Shown here: in pieces, positions 20,679-34,073 of the stretch
Layout of the letters: each line of letters opens with the position of its first letter
Numbering within the stretch: position 1 is the first letter of the stretch
Assembly: GCF_002869965.1 (NCBI RefSeq)
Contig: NZ_PEBS01000029.1
Coordinates: 1 to 64,000 of the forward strand
Direction of reading: 5' to 3'
Source: Janthinobacterium sp. ROICE36
GTDB lineage: Bacteria > Pseudomonadota > Gammaproteobacteria > Burkholderiales > Burkholderiaceae_D
DNA length: 64,000 nucleotides
Notes under the pieces: generated by a model
The model's database searches: none
The model's input: the letters and a program-made list of their open reading frames with translations, nothing else
What the model was told of the DNA's origin: nothing
Program-made: the position numbers and the translations under genes

Positions 20679-22601
20679 TTACGGTGCAGGCGCCGGGGCG
20701 GCTGGGGCGGTGAGCGGCTTGACGATCTTCACCTTGGCCTTGGATTTCAGGTACTCGACGTAATCGAACATTTCCTGTTGTGCCAGGATACCGCTGATCT
20801 GGTCTTTCTCTTGCTGGCGGCGCGCTGCATCGACTTGCGCCGGCTGCTGCACCTTGGCGATACGGTAGATGCCGTAGCCCAGGGCTGGCAGGTCCACGCC
20901 CACGTACGCTGGCAGCTTGCTCGTGTCAGCTTTCATGACTTGCGCGATGGCGGCACGGTTGATGCCGTCGAGCTTGCTGCGCGACACCCATTGTGCTACG
21001 CCGAAACCGCTCATATCCCCCGAGGCCTTCAAGGCGGCCAGCTTGGTTTCGCCGGCTTTCTTGGCCAGTTTTTCCGCTTCTTCCAGGGTCACGCGCTGAC
21101 GGATCATCGCTTCGACTTCAGCCAGCGGACGCTTCGTGGCAGGCTTGAACTCCACCACGCGGCCGGCGATCAGCACGTTCGGCGCGACGGTGACGGCTTC
21201 CGTGTTGCGCTTGTCCTTCAAGGAATCGTTCGAGAAAATGGCGGTCAGGAACTTGGCGTTATTGAACGGTGCCTTGCCCAGTGCTGGCGACGGCGTGCGC
21301 GACAGGTTGGCGAAGGTTTCCACTTTCAGCTTCAGCTTGTCAGCCGCCGGTTTCAGGCTGTCCGATTGCTCGTAGACTGTGTTGGTGAACGTTTCGGCCA
21401 TTTCCGAGTATTTCTTGGCAGCAAATTGCTTGCGCAGGTCGGCCGTGATTTCGCCGCGCACGTCATCGAGCGCCTTGACGTGCTGTGGCTTGAGCGAGGT
21501 GACGGTCAGGATGTGGTAGCCGAAATCGGAAGCGACGACATCGCTGATTTCGCCTTGCTTGAGCTTGCTTACCGCGCTCAGCAGTGGTGCCGGCAGGCCA
21601 TCCTTGCCGATCACGCCCAGGTCGCCGCCTTGTTCGGCGGAGGCCGGGTCTTCCGACTTGGCCTTGGCCACGGCGGCAAAGCTGGCAGGCGTCTTGCGCA
21701 CGTCAGCCAGGATGGCTTCAGCCTTGGCCTTGGCGGCTGCCTTGTCGGCGGCCGATGCGTCTTTCTTGACGGCTAGCAAAATGTGGCTGGCCTGACGCGC
21801 TTCTTGCGTCGTGTAGGCTTTCTGGTTCTTCGCGTAGTAGCCGGTCACGTCGGCGTCGGTGACGTCGACTTGCTCGCCGGCAGCGCTGTCGTCCAGCACG
21901 ACGTATTCGATCTTGGCTTGTTCCGGGATCTCGAAGAACTTGCTGTTCTTATCATAGAAAGCCTTGATCATGGCGTCCGTCACTTTGACTTCCGGCACGT
22001 ACTGGGCGATCGGCAGCAGCAGTTCCTGCACTTCACGCTCTTCCGAGGTGATGTCCGACAGGCGCTTGGAAACGGCGCTCGGTGCGAAGGCGGTGCCTTG
22101 CACGGCGCCGGCCAATTGCTGCAGGGCCATATCGCTGCGGCGGCGCGCATCGTACATCTGCGGCGTCATGCCTTGGGCGGCCAGCATGGACTTGTAGCGT
22201 TCCAGGTCGAATTTACCGTCCGGCAAGGTCAAGCCTGGAATTTCCAGCACTTCCTTTTGCAACACGGCATCGCTGATGACCAGGTGGCTACGGCCCACTT
22301 CGGCGGCCACGGCGCGCTCGGCGATCAGGTTGTCGAGGATGCTCTGGCGCGCTTCCGGCGTGTCAAACATTTTCTGGTCGAACTGCTCGCCCATCATCTG
22401 GCGGTAGCGGTCGATCTGCTGGCGTTGCGCCTCTTCATATTGCTGCTGCGTGACCACCTGGTCGCCGACCTTGGCGATGGTGTTCGCGCCTTCGCCGAAG
22501 CTTTGGTAGCCGCTGATACCGACCAGTGCAAAAGACGGGACGATGACCAGCATCAAGAGAAACTGCATCAAGCGTCGATGGGTACGAATAAATTCAAACA
22601 T
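20679..22601 (-). CDS. ppiD: Periplasmic chaperone / peptidyl-prolyl isomerase PpiD
   Basis: A 640-residue inner-membrane-anchored chaperone that helps proteins leaving the Sec translocon. Residues 12-33 form the single membrane anchor (LMQFLLMLVIVPSFALVGI). A SurA_N-like region follows, then one parvulin domain around 265-360 (ARQASHILLAVKKDASAADK, EQGGDLGVIGKDGLP). The tail is Pro/Ala rich. The start MFEFIRTHRRL at 22601 fits the family; the ribosome-binding site is poor. It follows hupB and the tRNA-Asp pair on the same strand, as in many proteobacteria where ppiD follows hupB. A terminator-like hairpin lies 33 bases before the start, so readthrough or attenuation may matter. Confidence 0.95.
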   Translation of the reverse strand: MFEFIRTHRRLMQFLLMLVIVPSFALVGISGYQSFGEGANTIAKVGDQVVTQQQYEEAQRQQIDRYRQMMGEQFDQKMFDTPEARQSILDNLIAERAVAAEVGRSHLVISDAVLQKEVLEIPGLTLPDGKFDLERYKSMLAAQGMTPQMYDARRRSDMALQQLAGAVQGTAFAPSAVSKRLSDITSEEREVQELLLPIAQYVPEVKVTDAMIKAFYDKNSKFFEIPEQAKIEYVVLDDSAAGEQVDVTDADVTGYYAKNQKAYTTQEARQASHILLAVKKDASAADKAAAKAKAEAILADVRKTPASFAAVAKAKSEDPASAEQGGDLGVIGKDGLPAPLLSAVSKLKQGEISDVVASDFGYHILTVTSLKPQHVKALDDVRGEITADLRKQFAAKKYSEMAETFTNTVYEQSDSLKPAADKLKLKVETFANLSRTPSPALGKAPFNNAKFLTAIFSNDSLKDKRNTEAVTVAPNVLIAGRVVEFKPATKRPLAEVEAMIRQRVTLEEAEKLAKKAGETKLAALKASGDMSGFGVAQWVSRSKLDGINRAAIAQVMKADTSKLPAYVGVDLPALGYGIYRIAKVQQPAQVDAARRQQEKDQISGILAQQEMFDYVEYLKSKAKVKIVKPLTAPAAPAPAP

Positions 22602-22633
22602 GGTCAGCCAATTCGGGATGAGTGGATCACTAT

Positions 22634-22660
22634 AAAAAAAGGCGAACATGCGTTCGCCTT
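22634..22660 (-). terminator. Strong hairpin with T7 run just before ppiD
   Basis: On the minus strand the arms aaggcgaa and ttcgcctt pair around a 6-base loop (22639-22660 on the plus strand), followed by seven T in all. The shape is that of an intrinsic terminator. Its position, 33 bases upstream of ppiD on the same strand, means it would either end an upstream short transcript or act as an attenuator of ppiD. Confidence 0.8.
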
Positions 22661-22761
22661 GATTTCTGCGGCGGAATGGACGGGACAGATGTCCACTTCC
22701 CCTTTAGATTCAACAACTTGGCGCTGGAACTAAAGCAGGATTCTGACGCCCAAGCCATAAT
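22639..22761 (-). ncRNA. Candidate small RNA or ppiD leader (about 120 nt)
   Basis: A good sigma-70-like promoter (see 22768-22796) and the hairpin-T7 terminator (22634-22660) bound about 120 nt with no plausible reading frame. The interior includes a short hairpin ggacatctgtcc. I know no named family that matches. It may be a free small RNA or the attenuated leader of ppiD. Both ends are predicted by eye only. Confidence 0.35.
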
Positions 22762-22767
22762 CTCCTG

Positions 22768-22796
22768 ATTCTACAATGCCCATAGCGCTATAGCAA
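22768..22796 (-). promoter_or_regulatory. Candidate sigma-70 promoter upstream of ppiD
   Basis: Read on the minus strand, TTGCTA (22796-22791) is followed after exactly 17 bases by TAGAAT (22773-22768). The pair matches TTGACA/TATAAT at 4 of 6 and 5 of 6 positions. Transcription would start near 22761 and run toward ppiD. Confidence 0.5.
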
Positions 22797-22980
22797 GAGT
22801 AAATCAGGGCGCGCGCCCTGCCCCGCTGCCCCATGCTGCGCCGCCATGCCGGCAAGGCGCCAGCCTCGGGATTAAACCCGGTGAAGCTTAAAGCGGATTT
22901 AAATGACCCTGCGTTTGATTCAAAACGGCAGGCGGGAATTTCAAAATGGAAGCGCGTAGAGATAATCGGACGCATAAAAG

Positions 22981-23015
22981 AAAAACCCGCGCTACTTATT
23001 CAGCAGCGCGGGTTT
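22981..23015 (-). terminator. Terminator of the tRNA-Asp unit
   Basis: Arms aaacccgcgct (22983-22993) and agcgcgggttt (23004-23014) form an 11-bp stem; on the minus strand the stem is followed by a T run. It lies 9 bases beyond the CCA end of the second tRNA-Asp. Confidence 0.85.
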
Positions 23016-23023
23016 CTATATTC

Positions 23024-23100
23024 TGGCGGAGCGGACGGGACTCGAACCCGCGACCCCCGACGTGACAGGCCGGTATTCTAACCAACTGAACTACCACTCC
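23024..23100 (-). tRNA. tRNA-Asp (GTC), copy 1
   Basis: A 77-nt cloverleaf with acceptor stem GGAGTGG/CCGCTCC, anticodon loop CTGTCAC (anticodon GTC), T loop GTTCGAGTC and an encoded CCA. It differs from the neighbouring copy at two bases: A26 here with G44, against G26 with A44 in the other copy. Confidence 0.96.
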
Positions 23101-23117
23101 TTAAGAGCGTATTTTTT

Positions 23118-23194
<77 letters not shown>

Positions 23195-23319
23195 GAAAAA
23201 TACACAGTACTACTTGCATTTGCATCCAGTGTTGCGATTCGAAGAACTTCAACCCTGAAATCGCGGCACCCGGAGGCGCCGCCAAATGTTATCGGTGATT
23301 GTCACCTCACCGAAGTCCG

Positions 23320-23592
23320 TTAGTTTACAGCATCCTTCAAAGCTTTACCAGCTTTAAATTTTGGAACTTTTGCAGCTTCGATCGTGATCGCTTCTTTGGT
23401 ACGCGGATTGCGGCCGGTACGCTCAGCGCGTTCGCTGACCGAGAAAGTGCCAAAACCAACCAGCGTCACGCTGTCGTTGTTTTTCAAAGTTTCCGTCACG
23501 CCGCCGATAACAGCGTCGAGTGCGCGCGCAGCGGCGGCTTTGGAAATGTCAGCTTTTTCAGCAATGTGGTCGATCAATTCAGTCTTGTTCAC
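23320..23592 (-). CDS. hupB: DNA-binding protein HU (beta type)
   Basis: A 90-residue nucleoid protein that bends DNA. The sequence [20 protein letters not shown], the beta-arm with [13 protein letters not shown] and the ending [16 protein letters not shown] are textbook HU. I choose the GTG at 23592, which gives the standard start MNKTELI and length 90, with GGGGATG spaced correctly before it; an ATG at 23598 would add two residues. It is downstream of lon, the usual clpX-lon-hupB order. Confidence 0.96.
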   Translation of the reverse strand: MNKTELIDHIAEKADISKAAAARALDAVIGGVTETLKNNDSVTLVGFGTFSVSERAERTGRNPRTKEAITIEAAKVPKFKAGKALKDAVN

Positions 23593-23748
23593 TAGCATCC
23601 CCAATTACAAAGGTATAAAACGTTTACCGTATCGTTGCGGCACTTTTGGCACCACAGCTGTCCGGCGAAAAAAATGTGCAGGCGTATTAAACAAGCCACA
23701 CTGTATATGTGTCAAGCGCTTTGGGGGCGCAATTCACGTTTCAATATA

Positions 23749-23775
23749 AAACAAGCGCTCAAAAAGCGCTTGTTT
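23749..23775 (-). terminator. Terminator after lon
   Basis: Arms aaacaagcgct (23749-23759) and agcgcttgttt (23765-23775), an 11-bp stem with a 5-base loop; on the minus strand it runs into TTTTATATTG. It separates lon from hupB, which therefore likely has its own promoter in 23593-23748. Confidence 0.85.
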
Positions 23776-23796
23776 GGGGAAAACAGGGGTAAAACG

Positions 23797-26208
<2,412 letters not shown>

Positions 26209-26358
26209 GGCGTACCTTATAGAAAGCGTGTTTACGATGTTGGCGCTCGCTGCCAAAACACAAGACCGGCGAGAATAAATAATTCTGTGAAACAAACATA
26301 GAGTCTATTTCGCAAAACACACCCGCATGACTGTAACAAATGCAGTTTTAACAGTAAA

Positions 26359-26393
26359 AAAGCCACGCGCAGCTAAGCGCCGCGAGTGGCTTT
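26359..26393 (-). terminator. Terminator after clpX
   Basis: Arms aaagccacgcg (26359-26369) and cgcgagtggcttt (26381-26393) pair with a small bulge; the minus strand continues into TTTTTTACTG. It lies about 90 bases past the clpX stop and before the lon promoter region. Confidence 0.75.
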
Positions 26394-26481
26394 ACGATTG
26401 AAGCCTGCACTCATTGATTTAAATTGTACTGCCATGCATTAAGGAATCAAAACCCTTTTTATGCATTTGTCTCGGCAGTTT

Positions 26482-27750
<1,269 letters not shown>

Positions 27751-27949
27751 AAGGCATTTTGGTTGGAACTGCATTAACAATATTGCAAAATCGCAAGCCG
27801 GAGTGCGGTAGTTGCCCAAAAGACAGCCACCCATGGCGCAAGTCAACAACCTGCACAAGCTCCATGCTACCCGAAATAAAAGCGAAACGCCCGAACGTTT
27901 GATCGCCCGGGCGTTTACTTACAAGCTTAGCAATACCGGTAGGGGCTCG

Positions 27950-28576
27950 TCAAGCGCGGCTGGTCAACACTTTGTCGATCAAACCATACTCAACGGCCTC
28001 GTCGGCGGACATGAAACGGTCGCGGTCGGTATCCTTGGCGATCTGTTCGATCGACTGGCCCGTGCGCTCGGCCATGATGCCATTCAAGCGGGTACGCAGG
28101 TAAAGGATTTCCCTTGCCTGTATCTCGATGTCGGACGCCATGCCTTGCGAACCACCGGACGGTTGGTGAATCATGATGCGCGAGTTCGGCAGCGAGAAAC
28201 GCTTGCCCTTGGCGCCAGCGGCCAACAGGAAAGCGCCCATCGACGCAGCCATGCCCGTGCACAGGGTCGAGACGTCCGGCTTGATGAACTGCATGGTGTC
28301 GTAGATGGCCATGCCGGCCGAGACCGAACCACCTGGCGAGTTGATATAGAGCGAGATTTCCTTCTCCGGATTTTCGCTTTCCAGGAACAGCAACTGGGCG
28401 ACAACCAGGTTGGCCATCTGGTCATTGACCGGGCCGACCATGAAAATCAAGCGTTCCTTCAGCAGGCGCGAGTAAATATCATACGAGCGCTCGCCGCGAC
28501 CGCTTTGTTCCACCACCATCGGCACCAGGCCGAGCATCTCTGTGTCCAGCGCTGGATTACGGTTCATACCTGTCAT
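27950..28576 (-). CDS. clpP: ATP-dependent Clp protease proteolytic subunit ClpP
   Basis: A 208-residue serine protease forming the tetradecameric chamber. The triad is Ser112 (GMAASMG), His137 (IMIHQPSGG) and Asp186 (RDRFMSA). The first ten or so residues are a likely propeptide before [23 protein letters not shown] 28576 is chosen because AAGGAA stands before it; ATG 28567 is three codons later. The gap to tig is 74 bases, consistent with a tig-clpP-clpX transcript. Confidence 0.98.
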   Translation of the reverse strand: MTGMNRNPALDTEMLGLVPMVVEQSGRGERSYDIYSRLLKERLIFMVGPVNDQMANLVVAQLLFLESENPEKEISLYINSPGGSVSAGMAIYDTMQFIKPDVSTLCTGMAASMGAFLLAAGAKGKRFSLPNSRIMIHQPSGGSQGMASDIEIQAREILYLRTRLNGIMAERTGQSIEQIAKDTDRDRFMSADEAVEYGLIDKVLTSRA

Positions 28577-28650
28577 TTCATTTCCTTGTGAAGCAGTTAG
28601 CGGACACAGCCCCTTCCTTGCGGCGAGGCAGCATCCGGAGACCAACTGGT

Positions 28651-29991
28651 TTACGCTTGTGCGTTGCTTCCCATCAGTTCGTCGAAAGCAACTGCTTTCG
28701 CCGTGACTTTCGACAGGCCCAACACGTAAGTGACGACGTTTTCTTCCAATACAAGGGCTTCGATCTCACCCAGACGACGACGGTCGCTGTAGTAGTACTT
28801 CAGCACTTCGCGTGGATCTTCGTAGCTTTGGGCGAAATCTTCGATTTGCGCCTTGACTTGCTCAGGCGTTGCCTGCAAGTTGTTGTCGCCCACCAGTTGC
28901 GACAGGATCAAGCCCAGGCGTACGCGACGCTCGGCTTTTTCTGCGAACATTTCTGCTGGGAAAGGCACGTCCTTGACGTTCATGCCGCGCTGCGCCATGT
29001 CTTGGCGGGTCATTTCGGCCAGGCGCTCGGAATCCTGAGCGATCAGCGTTTTTGGCACGTCCAGCTCGGCAACTTTGATCAGCGCGTCCATGACGGCTTC
29101 CTTGTTGCGTGCTTTCACGCGGCCAGCGACTTCACGCTGCAGGTTGACTTTGATGTCTTCGCGCATTTTGGCCAGGTCGCCATCGGCAACGCCCAAGGAC
29201 TTTGCGAATTCAGCATCGACTTCCGGCAGGTGCGCCCATTCCAGCTTTTGCAGGGTGATGGTGAACGAAGCGGTTTTGCCGGCCACGTCCTTGCCATGGT
29301 AGTCCTCAGGGAAGGACAATGGGAAAGTCTTGGACTCGCCCACTTTCAAGCCCAACGTCGCGGCTTCGAATTCTGGCAGCATGCGGCCTTCGCCCAGCAC
29401 GAAAGCGTAGCCTTCAGCTTTGCCGCCTGGGAATTCAACGCCGTCGATGGAACCGACGAAGTCGACCGTCACGCGGTCGCCGTTGGCAGCGATCGGTTCA
29501 CCGCCGTCGCCGTGTTCGCCAGCTTCGCCCTTGGTGTGGAAGTGCACGCGCTGCTTGCGCAGGATGTCGATGGTCTTGTCGATTTCGGCTTCCGACACGT
29601 CGGCTTGCACGGTGTCGATTTCAACGGCCGTCAGGTCGCCGATGGCCACTTCCGGATACACTTCGAACGTTGCATCGAAAGCCAGCTGGCCTTCGGCTGC
29701 TTCTTCTTTCGCCACGATGTTCGGGAAACCGGCCACGCGCAGATTGTTTTCGTTGGCGGCGTCGTTGAACGCGCGGCCGACTTTGTCATTCAGCACTTCC
29801 GATTCAATTTGGTAGCCGTATTGTGCTGCGACCATTTTCAACGGCACTTTGCCCGGACGGAAGCCCGGTGCCTTAGCCGTACGGGCTTGCACTTTCAGGC
29901 GCTTCTCAACTTCCGTGCGGACGTCCGTCAGCGGGAAGGAGATCGTGATACGACGTTCGAGTTTGCCCAAGGTTTCGACTGCAGTTGCCAT
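28651..29991 (-). CDS. tig: Trigger factor (ribosome-bound chaperone and prolyl isomerase)
   Basis: A 446-residue chaperone. The ribosome-binding signature is near 40-55 ([17 protein letters not shown], the GFRxGKxP motif). The FKBP-type domain lies around 160-240 ([36 protein letters not shown]). A helical chaperone C-terminal domain completes it. The start [15 protein letters not shown] (29991) is the family start. It heads the tig-clpP-clpX series and is preceded by a leader of roughly 270 bases and a tRNA-Leu on the same strand. Confidence 0.98.
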   Translation of the reverse strand: MATAVETLGKLERRITISFPLTDVRTEVEKRLKVQARTAKAPGFRPGKVPLKMVAAQYGYQIESEVLNDKVGRAFNDAANENNLRVAGFPNIVAKEEAAEGQLAFDATFEVYPEVAIGDLTAVEIDTVQADVSEAEIDKTIDILRKQRVHFHTKGEAGEHGDGGEPIAANGDRVTVDFVGSIDGVEFPGGKAEGYAFVLGEGRMLPEFEAATLGLKVGESKTFPLSFPEDYHGKDVAGKTASFTITLQKLEWAHLPEVDAEFAKSLGVADGDLAKMREDIKVNLQREVAGRVKARNKEAVMDALIKVAELDVPKTLIAQDSERLAEMTRQDMAQRGMNVKDVPFPAEMFAEKAERRVRLGLILSQLVGDNNLQATPEQVKAQIEDFAQSYEDPREVLKYYYSDRRRLGEIEALVLEENVVTYVLGLSKVTAKAVAFDELMGSNAQA

Positions 29992-30706
29992 GTAAAAAAT
30001 CGTCCAAAAAATAAACACTGTTGGTGCGAGAAAAGAAGACCCGACCCCTTGCGCCATTACTGGCGGCAAGACATGGGTCCAGCTTCACTCGCTCGCATAT
30101 TCATCTGTAAAAGCACTGGAAAACAGGACGATGGACCTGGTCTACCCGGCTGAGGGAAAACCCGCACCAGGCACCAAACAATCCGCCGCTTCCAGTACTG
30201 CGACAGGGCTCCGAGCGTCCAGCCTTGCTTTCAAGTAAATGCAAGGCCGGCCATCATTCGGTAAAGCGTGGCATTATAACAAAGGACTTCGGGAAAGTGG
30301 CTGGCTTTGCAGCCCGGCCACAGAGGATGCCAGCGGCAGCGAACGAATCGCTACAGCCTGGGTTGCCCTGTCTTTACTCTTGCCCCGGCATTCTTTATTT
30401 CGCCAGAGACAGGCTTTCCAGCCTGCTTCGTTCATTAGTATATGCGAACTGTCGCTCCGTCCGAAACAAAGAAATGCGCTCACAGCGAAGATTTCAGGCA
30501 AAAAGCCTTTGATATACCTCAATTTGGCCATTTTTCAGGCAAATCTCCGTCCGCGACCTGTCCTGGCACCCGATCTGCGGCGAAAAACAGCGCGCAGACA
30601 GACATCCGGGCCGACGAAAAAAGCAAAAGAAAAACAGCGAAGACGCCTGCAAGGAGGCTGAGAACAACTTGATGGTGCTGCACATCCGGGCTGGAACAAC
30701 CCGGAT
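29992..30706 (-). promoter_or_regulatory. tig leader region with a candidate -10 element
   Basis: This 715-bp gap has no gene I can support. On the minus strand a perfect TATAAT occurs at 30278-30273, without a good -35 (GCCACT or CCACTT at the right distance). A start near 30266 would give a leader of about 275 nt. The leader contains a stable hairpin near 30048-30070 (cttgccgcca / tggcgcaag around gtaa) enclosed by gaccc/gggtc. The part from 30300 to 30700 shows nothing further. Confidence 0.4.
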
Positions 30707-30789
30707 TGGTGCGGATGGGGAGACTCGAACTCCCAAGCCGAAGCACTGGCTTCTAAGACCAGCGTGTCTACCAATTCCACCACATCCGC
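30707..30789 (-). tRNA. tRNA-Leu (TAG)
   Basis: An 83-nt class II tRNA with acceptor GCGGATG/CATCCGC, D arm TGGTGGAATTGGTAGACAC, anticodon loop CTTAGAA (anticodon TAG), a long variable arm (TGCTTCGGCT), T loop GTTCGAGTC and an encoded CCA. It lies upstream of tig on the same strand, an order common in betaproteobacteria. Confidence 0.96.
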
Positions 30790-30905
30790 ATTTTGTACTA
30801 TTTACTGCAGGCTACACACCTGCCGTCCCTGATTTTAACAACTCGGGAACGATCTGGCTACCTTGGACTTGTCGAGCAAGCCCGGAGCAAGCCCTCGCCA
30901 AAGCA

Positions 30906-30951
30906 AAGGCGGCATTCTACTGGATTTCCCAGAGGAATGCCGCCTTTTTTA
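30906..30951. terminator. Terminator between tRNA-Leu region and RND operon
   Basis: Arms aaaggcggcatt (30906-30917) and aatgccgcctttt (30937-30949) enclose a 19-base loop; the plus strand continues in T, and the minus strand in TTTGCTTTGG. It lies about 25 bases beyond the stop of the RND permease gene and is placed to end that operon. Confidence 0.75.
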
Positions 30952-30974
30952 TATCAGCTGGCTAACACTGATCG

Positions 30975-33900
30975 TCAAGCAGCATCCTTGTCCAGCGCCA
31001 CCGGCTTCCTGACCCGGAACCAGGCCGCATACAGGGCGGGCAGGAACAGCAGGGTCAAGGCCGTCGCGAGGATCAATCCGCCCATGATGGCGACTGCCAT
31101 CGGTCCCCAGAATACGGAGCGCGACAAGGGAATCATGGCCAGCGCGGCGGCGGCCGCCGTCAGCACGATGGGGCGGCAGCGGCGCACGGCCGAGTCGATG
31201 ATGGCATCCCAGGGAGCCGAGCCATCGTTGATGTCTTGCTCGATCTGGTCGACGAGGATCACCGAGTTGCGGATGATCATGCCGAACAGCGCGATGATGC
31301 CCAGGTTGGCCACGAAACCCAGCGGGCGGTGCAGCAGCAGCAAGGCAAACGCGGCGCCCGCCACGCCCAGCGGCCCCGTCAGGAACACCAGCAGGGAGCG
31401 CGAGAAACTGTGCAGCTGCAGCATCAGCAAGGTGAAGATGATGAAGATGGCCAGCGGCAAGTTGGTCGCGATCGACGCTTCCGCCTCGCCGCTGTCGGCC
31501 GCCACGCCCTTCACGGTGATGCGGTAGCCGGCCGGCATCTTGGCGCGCAAGGCGTCCAGTTGCGGCGCCAGCTGCGTCGAGACAGTGGCGCCCTGGATGC
31601 CGTCGACCACGTCCGATTGCACGGTAATGGCCCATTCACGCTTGTCGCGCCAGACTACGCCCGGTTCCCACACGAAATGTGCGCGGGCCAGTTGCGAGAT
31701 GGGCACGGACTTGCCCGTTGCCGTGGGAATATTCGTGTCATTCAGCACGGAAATCGTCGCCCGTTCGGCCAAAGGCTGGCGCACCTGGATATCGATCAGC
31801 TTGTTGTCTTCGCGGAACTGGCCAATGACCGTGCCCGACAGAATTGTATTGGCCGCCTGCATCACCGTTTTCGAGGTGACGCCCAGCGCGCGCATCTTGT
31901 CCTGGTCCAGGTCCAGGCGCAGCACTTTCACCGATTCATTCCAGTTATCATTGACGCCCAGGGTGCTCGGATTGGCGCGCATGATGTCCTTGATCTGGTC
32001 GGCGATGGCGCGCACACCCGCCACTTCGGCCCCCGTGACACGGAATTGCACGGGATACGGCACCGGCGGCCCGTTCGGCAACAGTTTTACCCTGCCCCGC
32101 ACTTCCGGAAAATCCTTCTTGAAGACATCGATGATCTTCTGGCGCAATTGCTCGCGGTCCGCCAGGCTTTTCGGCAAGATCACCACTTGCGACACATTGG
32201 TCTGCGGGAAGATCTGGTCCAGCGGCAAGTAGAAACGGGGGCTGCCCGTACCCACGTAGCTGGTGACGCTATCCACGCCGTCGAGCTTGCTGACGAACGC
32301 CTCGAATTTCTTCACCTGCTTTTCATTCGCAGCAAAGGTCGTGCCCTCGGGCGACCACAGCTCCACCATCAGTTCCGGACGGCTGGAATCAGGGAAGAAT
32401 TGCTTCTCGATAAAGTTAAAGCCATAAATGCCCAGCGCAAAGATGGCCAGCGTGGCGGCGATCGTCGTCTTGCGCCATTCCACGCACCAGGTGACGGCGC
32501 GGCGGAAGCGGCGGAAGTTCGGCGTATCGAACAATTCATGGTCGTTATGCGCGTGCGGTTTTACTTTCAGCAAGACGTAGCCGATGTAGGGCGTAAAGAC
32601 GATGGCCACCACCCAGGAAATGATCAGGGCCAGCGCATTGACGGAGAACAAGGAGAACGTGTATTCGCCGGCGGTCGACTTGGCCAGCCCGATGGGCAAG
32701 AAACCCGCCACCGTGATCAGGGTGCCCGTCAGCATGGGCATGGCCGTCGACGTGTAGGCGAACGTGGCCGCATCGAAACGCGACATGCCCTCTTCCATCT
32801 TGCGCACCATCATCTCGACGGCAATGATGGCGTCATCGACCAGCAAGCCCAGCGCGATGATCAGGGCGCCCAGCGAGATCTTGTGCAAGTCGATGTCGAG
32901 CAGACGCATGAACAGGAAGGTGACGGCCAGCACCAGCGGGATGGTCAGCGCCACCACCAGGCCCGGCCGCACGTCGATGCGCAGCGGTTTCGTGTGCAAG
33001 CCCAGCGCGACAAAGCTGACGGCCAGTACGATCAAAATGGCTTCGACCAACGTGTGCACGAATTCGCCCACGGAAGCGGACACGGCTTCAGGCTGGTTCG
33101 ACACGCGCTGCAACTCTATGCCGACCGGCAATTCTTTCTTCATGCGCGTCACCGTCGCTTGCAAGGCCTTGCCCATGTCGATGATGTTGCCGCCCTTTTC
33201 CATCGACACGCCCAAGCCGATCACTTCCTTGCCATTGAAACGCATCTTGTCCTTGGGCGGATCGATAAATTCGCGTTTCACGGTGGAAAAGTCGCCCAGG
33301 CGGAAGGTCGTGCCGTTGGCGCGCAGCTCCAGGTTTTCCAGGTCCTTGACGGTCACCATGGCGCCCGTCACGCGTACTTGCAGGTTATCCGTGGGCGTCA
33401 CCAGCACGCCCGTGGCGTTGATGCTGTTTTGCTCGGACAATTGCTGCACGATGGCGTCGAAAGGAATGCCCAATTGGGCGAATTTCTTGTGCGAAAAGAT
33501 GATATTGATCTTTTCGTCTTGCACGCCGAACAGCCCCACCTTCGATACTTGCCCCACGGCCAGCAGCTCCTGGCGCACCTTGTCCGCGTAATCCTTCATT
33601 TCCGCGTAGGTAAAACCGTCGCCGGACAGGGCAAAGATGGAGCCATAGGTGTCGCCGAACTCGTCATTGAAGAACGGGCCCACGACGCCGGCCGGCAAGG
33701 TGCCCTTGATGTCGCCGATCTTCTTGCGCACCTGGTACCAGGCGGCCGCCGTTTCCTTGGGCGGCGCCGATTCGCGCAGTTCCAGCAAGATCAAGGTTTC
33801 ACCGGGCTTCGAATAACTGGTGATTTCATTGATGTAGGGTGTTTCCTGCAGCTTCTTTTCCAGCTTGTCCGTCACCTGCTCGGCCATCTGCAGCGCCGTG

Positions 33901-34073
33901 GCGCCCGGCCAGTACGCTTGCAGCACCATGGCGCGGAAGGTAAACGGGGGATCTTCATCCTGGCCCAGGCTGGCATAGCTGAGCATGCCGCCGATCAGCA
34001 GCACGGCCATCAGGTAGCGCGTCAGCGGGATATGTTCGAGGGCCCAGCGCGACAGATTGAAACCGCCCTTCAT
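30975..34073 (-). CDS. RND-family efflux permease
   Basis: A 1032-residue inner-membrane proton/drug antiporter of the AcrB superfamily. The expected pattern is present: a first membrane helix at 18-38, a large periplasmic loop, six more helices, a second loop and five helices. The proton-relay aspartates are in ALGLLVDDAIIAVEMM (helix 4), and the helix-10/11 lysine region follows later. The subtype resembles small two-gene MexF/VexF-like systems (QDEDPPFTFRAMVLQAYWPG at the start of loop 1). It overlaps the adaptor gene by 4 bases (ATGA). There is no outer-membrane channel gene nearby, so it must borrow one. The substrate is unknown. Confidence 0.95.
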   Translation of the reverse strand: MKGGFNLSRWALEHIPLTRYLMAVLLIGGMLSYASLGQDEDPPFTFRAMVLQAYWPGATALQMAEQVTDKLEKKLQETPYINEITSYSKPGETLILLELRESAPPKETAAAWYQVRKKIGDIKGTLPAGVVGPFFNDEFGDTYGSIFALSGDGFTYAEMKDYADKVRQELLAVGQVSKVGLFGVQDEKINIIFSHKKFAQLGIPFDAIVQQLSEQNSINATGVLVTPTDNLQVRVTGAMVTVKDLENLELRANGTTFRLGDFSTVKREFIDPPKDKMRFNGKEVIGLGVSMEKGGNIIDMGKALQATVTRMKKELPVGIELQRVSNQPEAVSASVGEFVHTLVEAILIVLAVSFVALGLHTKPLRIDVRPGLVVALTIPLVLAVTFLFMRLLDIDLHKISLGALIIALGLLVDDAIIAVEMMVRKMEEGMSRFDAATFAYTSTAMPMLTGTLITVAGFLPIGLAKSTAGEYTFSLFSVNALALIISWVVAIVFTPYIGYVLLKVKPHAHNDHELFDTPNFRRFRRAVTWCVEWRKTTIAATLAIFALGIYGFNFIEKQFFPDSSRPELMVELWSPEGTTFAANEKQVKKFEAFVSKLDGVDSVTSYVGTGSPRFYLPLDQIFPQTNVSQVVILPKSLADREQLRQKIIDVFKKDFPEVRGRVKLLPNGPPVPYPVQFRVTGAEVAGVRAIADQIKDIMRANPSTLGVNDNWNESVKVLRLDLDQDKMRALGVTSKTVMQAANTILSGTVIGQFREDNKLIDIQVRQPLAERATISVLNDTNIPTATGKSVPISQLARAHFVWEPGVVWRDKREWAITVQSDVVDGIQGATVSTQLAPQLDALRAKMPAGYRITVKGVAADSGEAEASIATNLPLAIFIIFTLLMLQLHSFSRSLLVFLTGPLGVAGAAFALLLLHRPLGFVANLGIIALFGMIIRNSVILVDQIEQDINDGSAPWDAIIDSAVRRCRPIVLTAAAAALAMIPLSRSVFWGPMAVAIMGGLILATALTLLFLPALYAAWFRVRKPVALDKDAA

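Noticed and set aside
30684-30706. Hairpin atccggg/cccggat just after tRNA-Leu
   Set aside because: There is no T run and the right arm overlaps the CCA end, so I do not call it a terminator.
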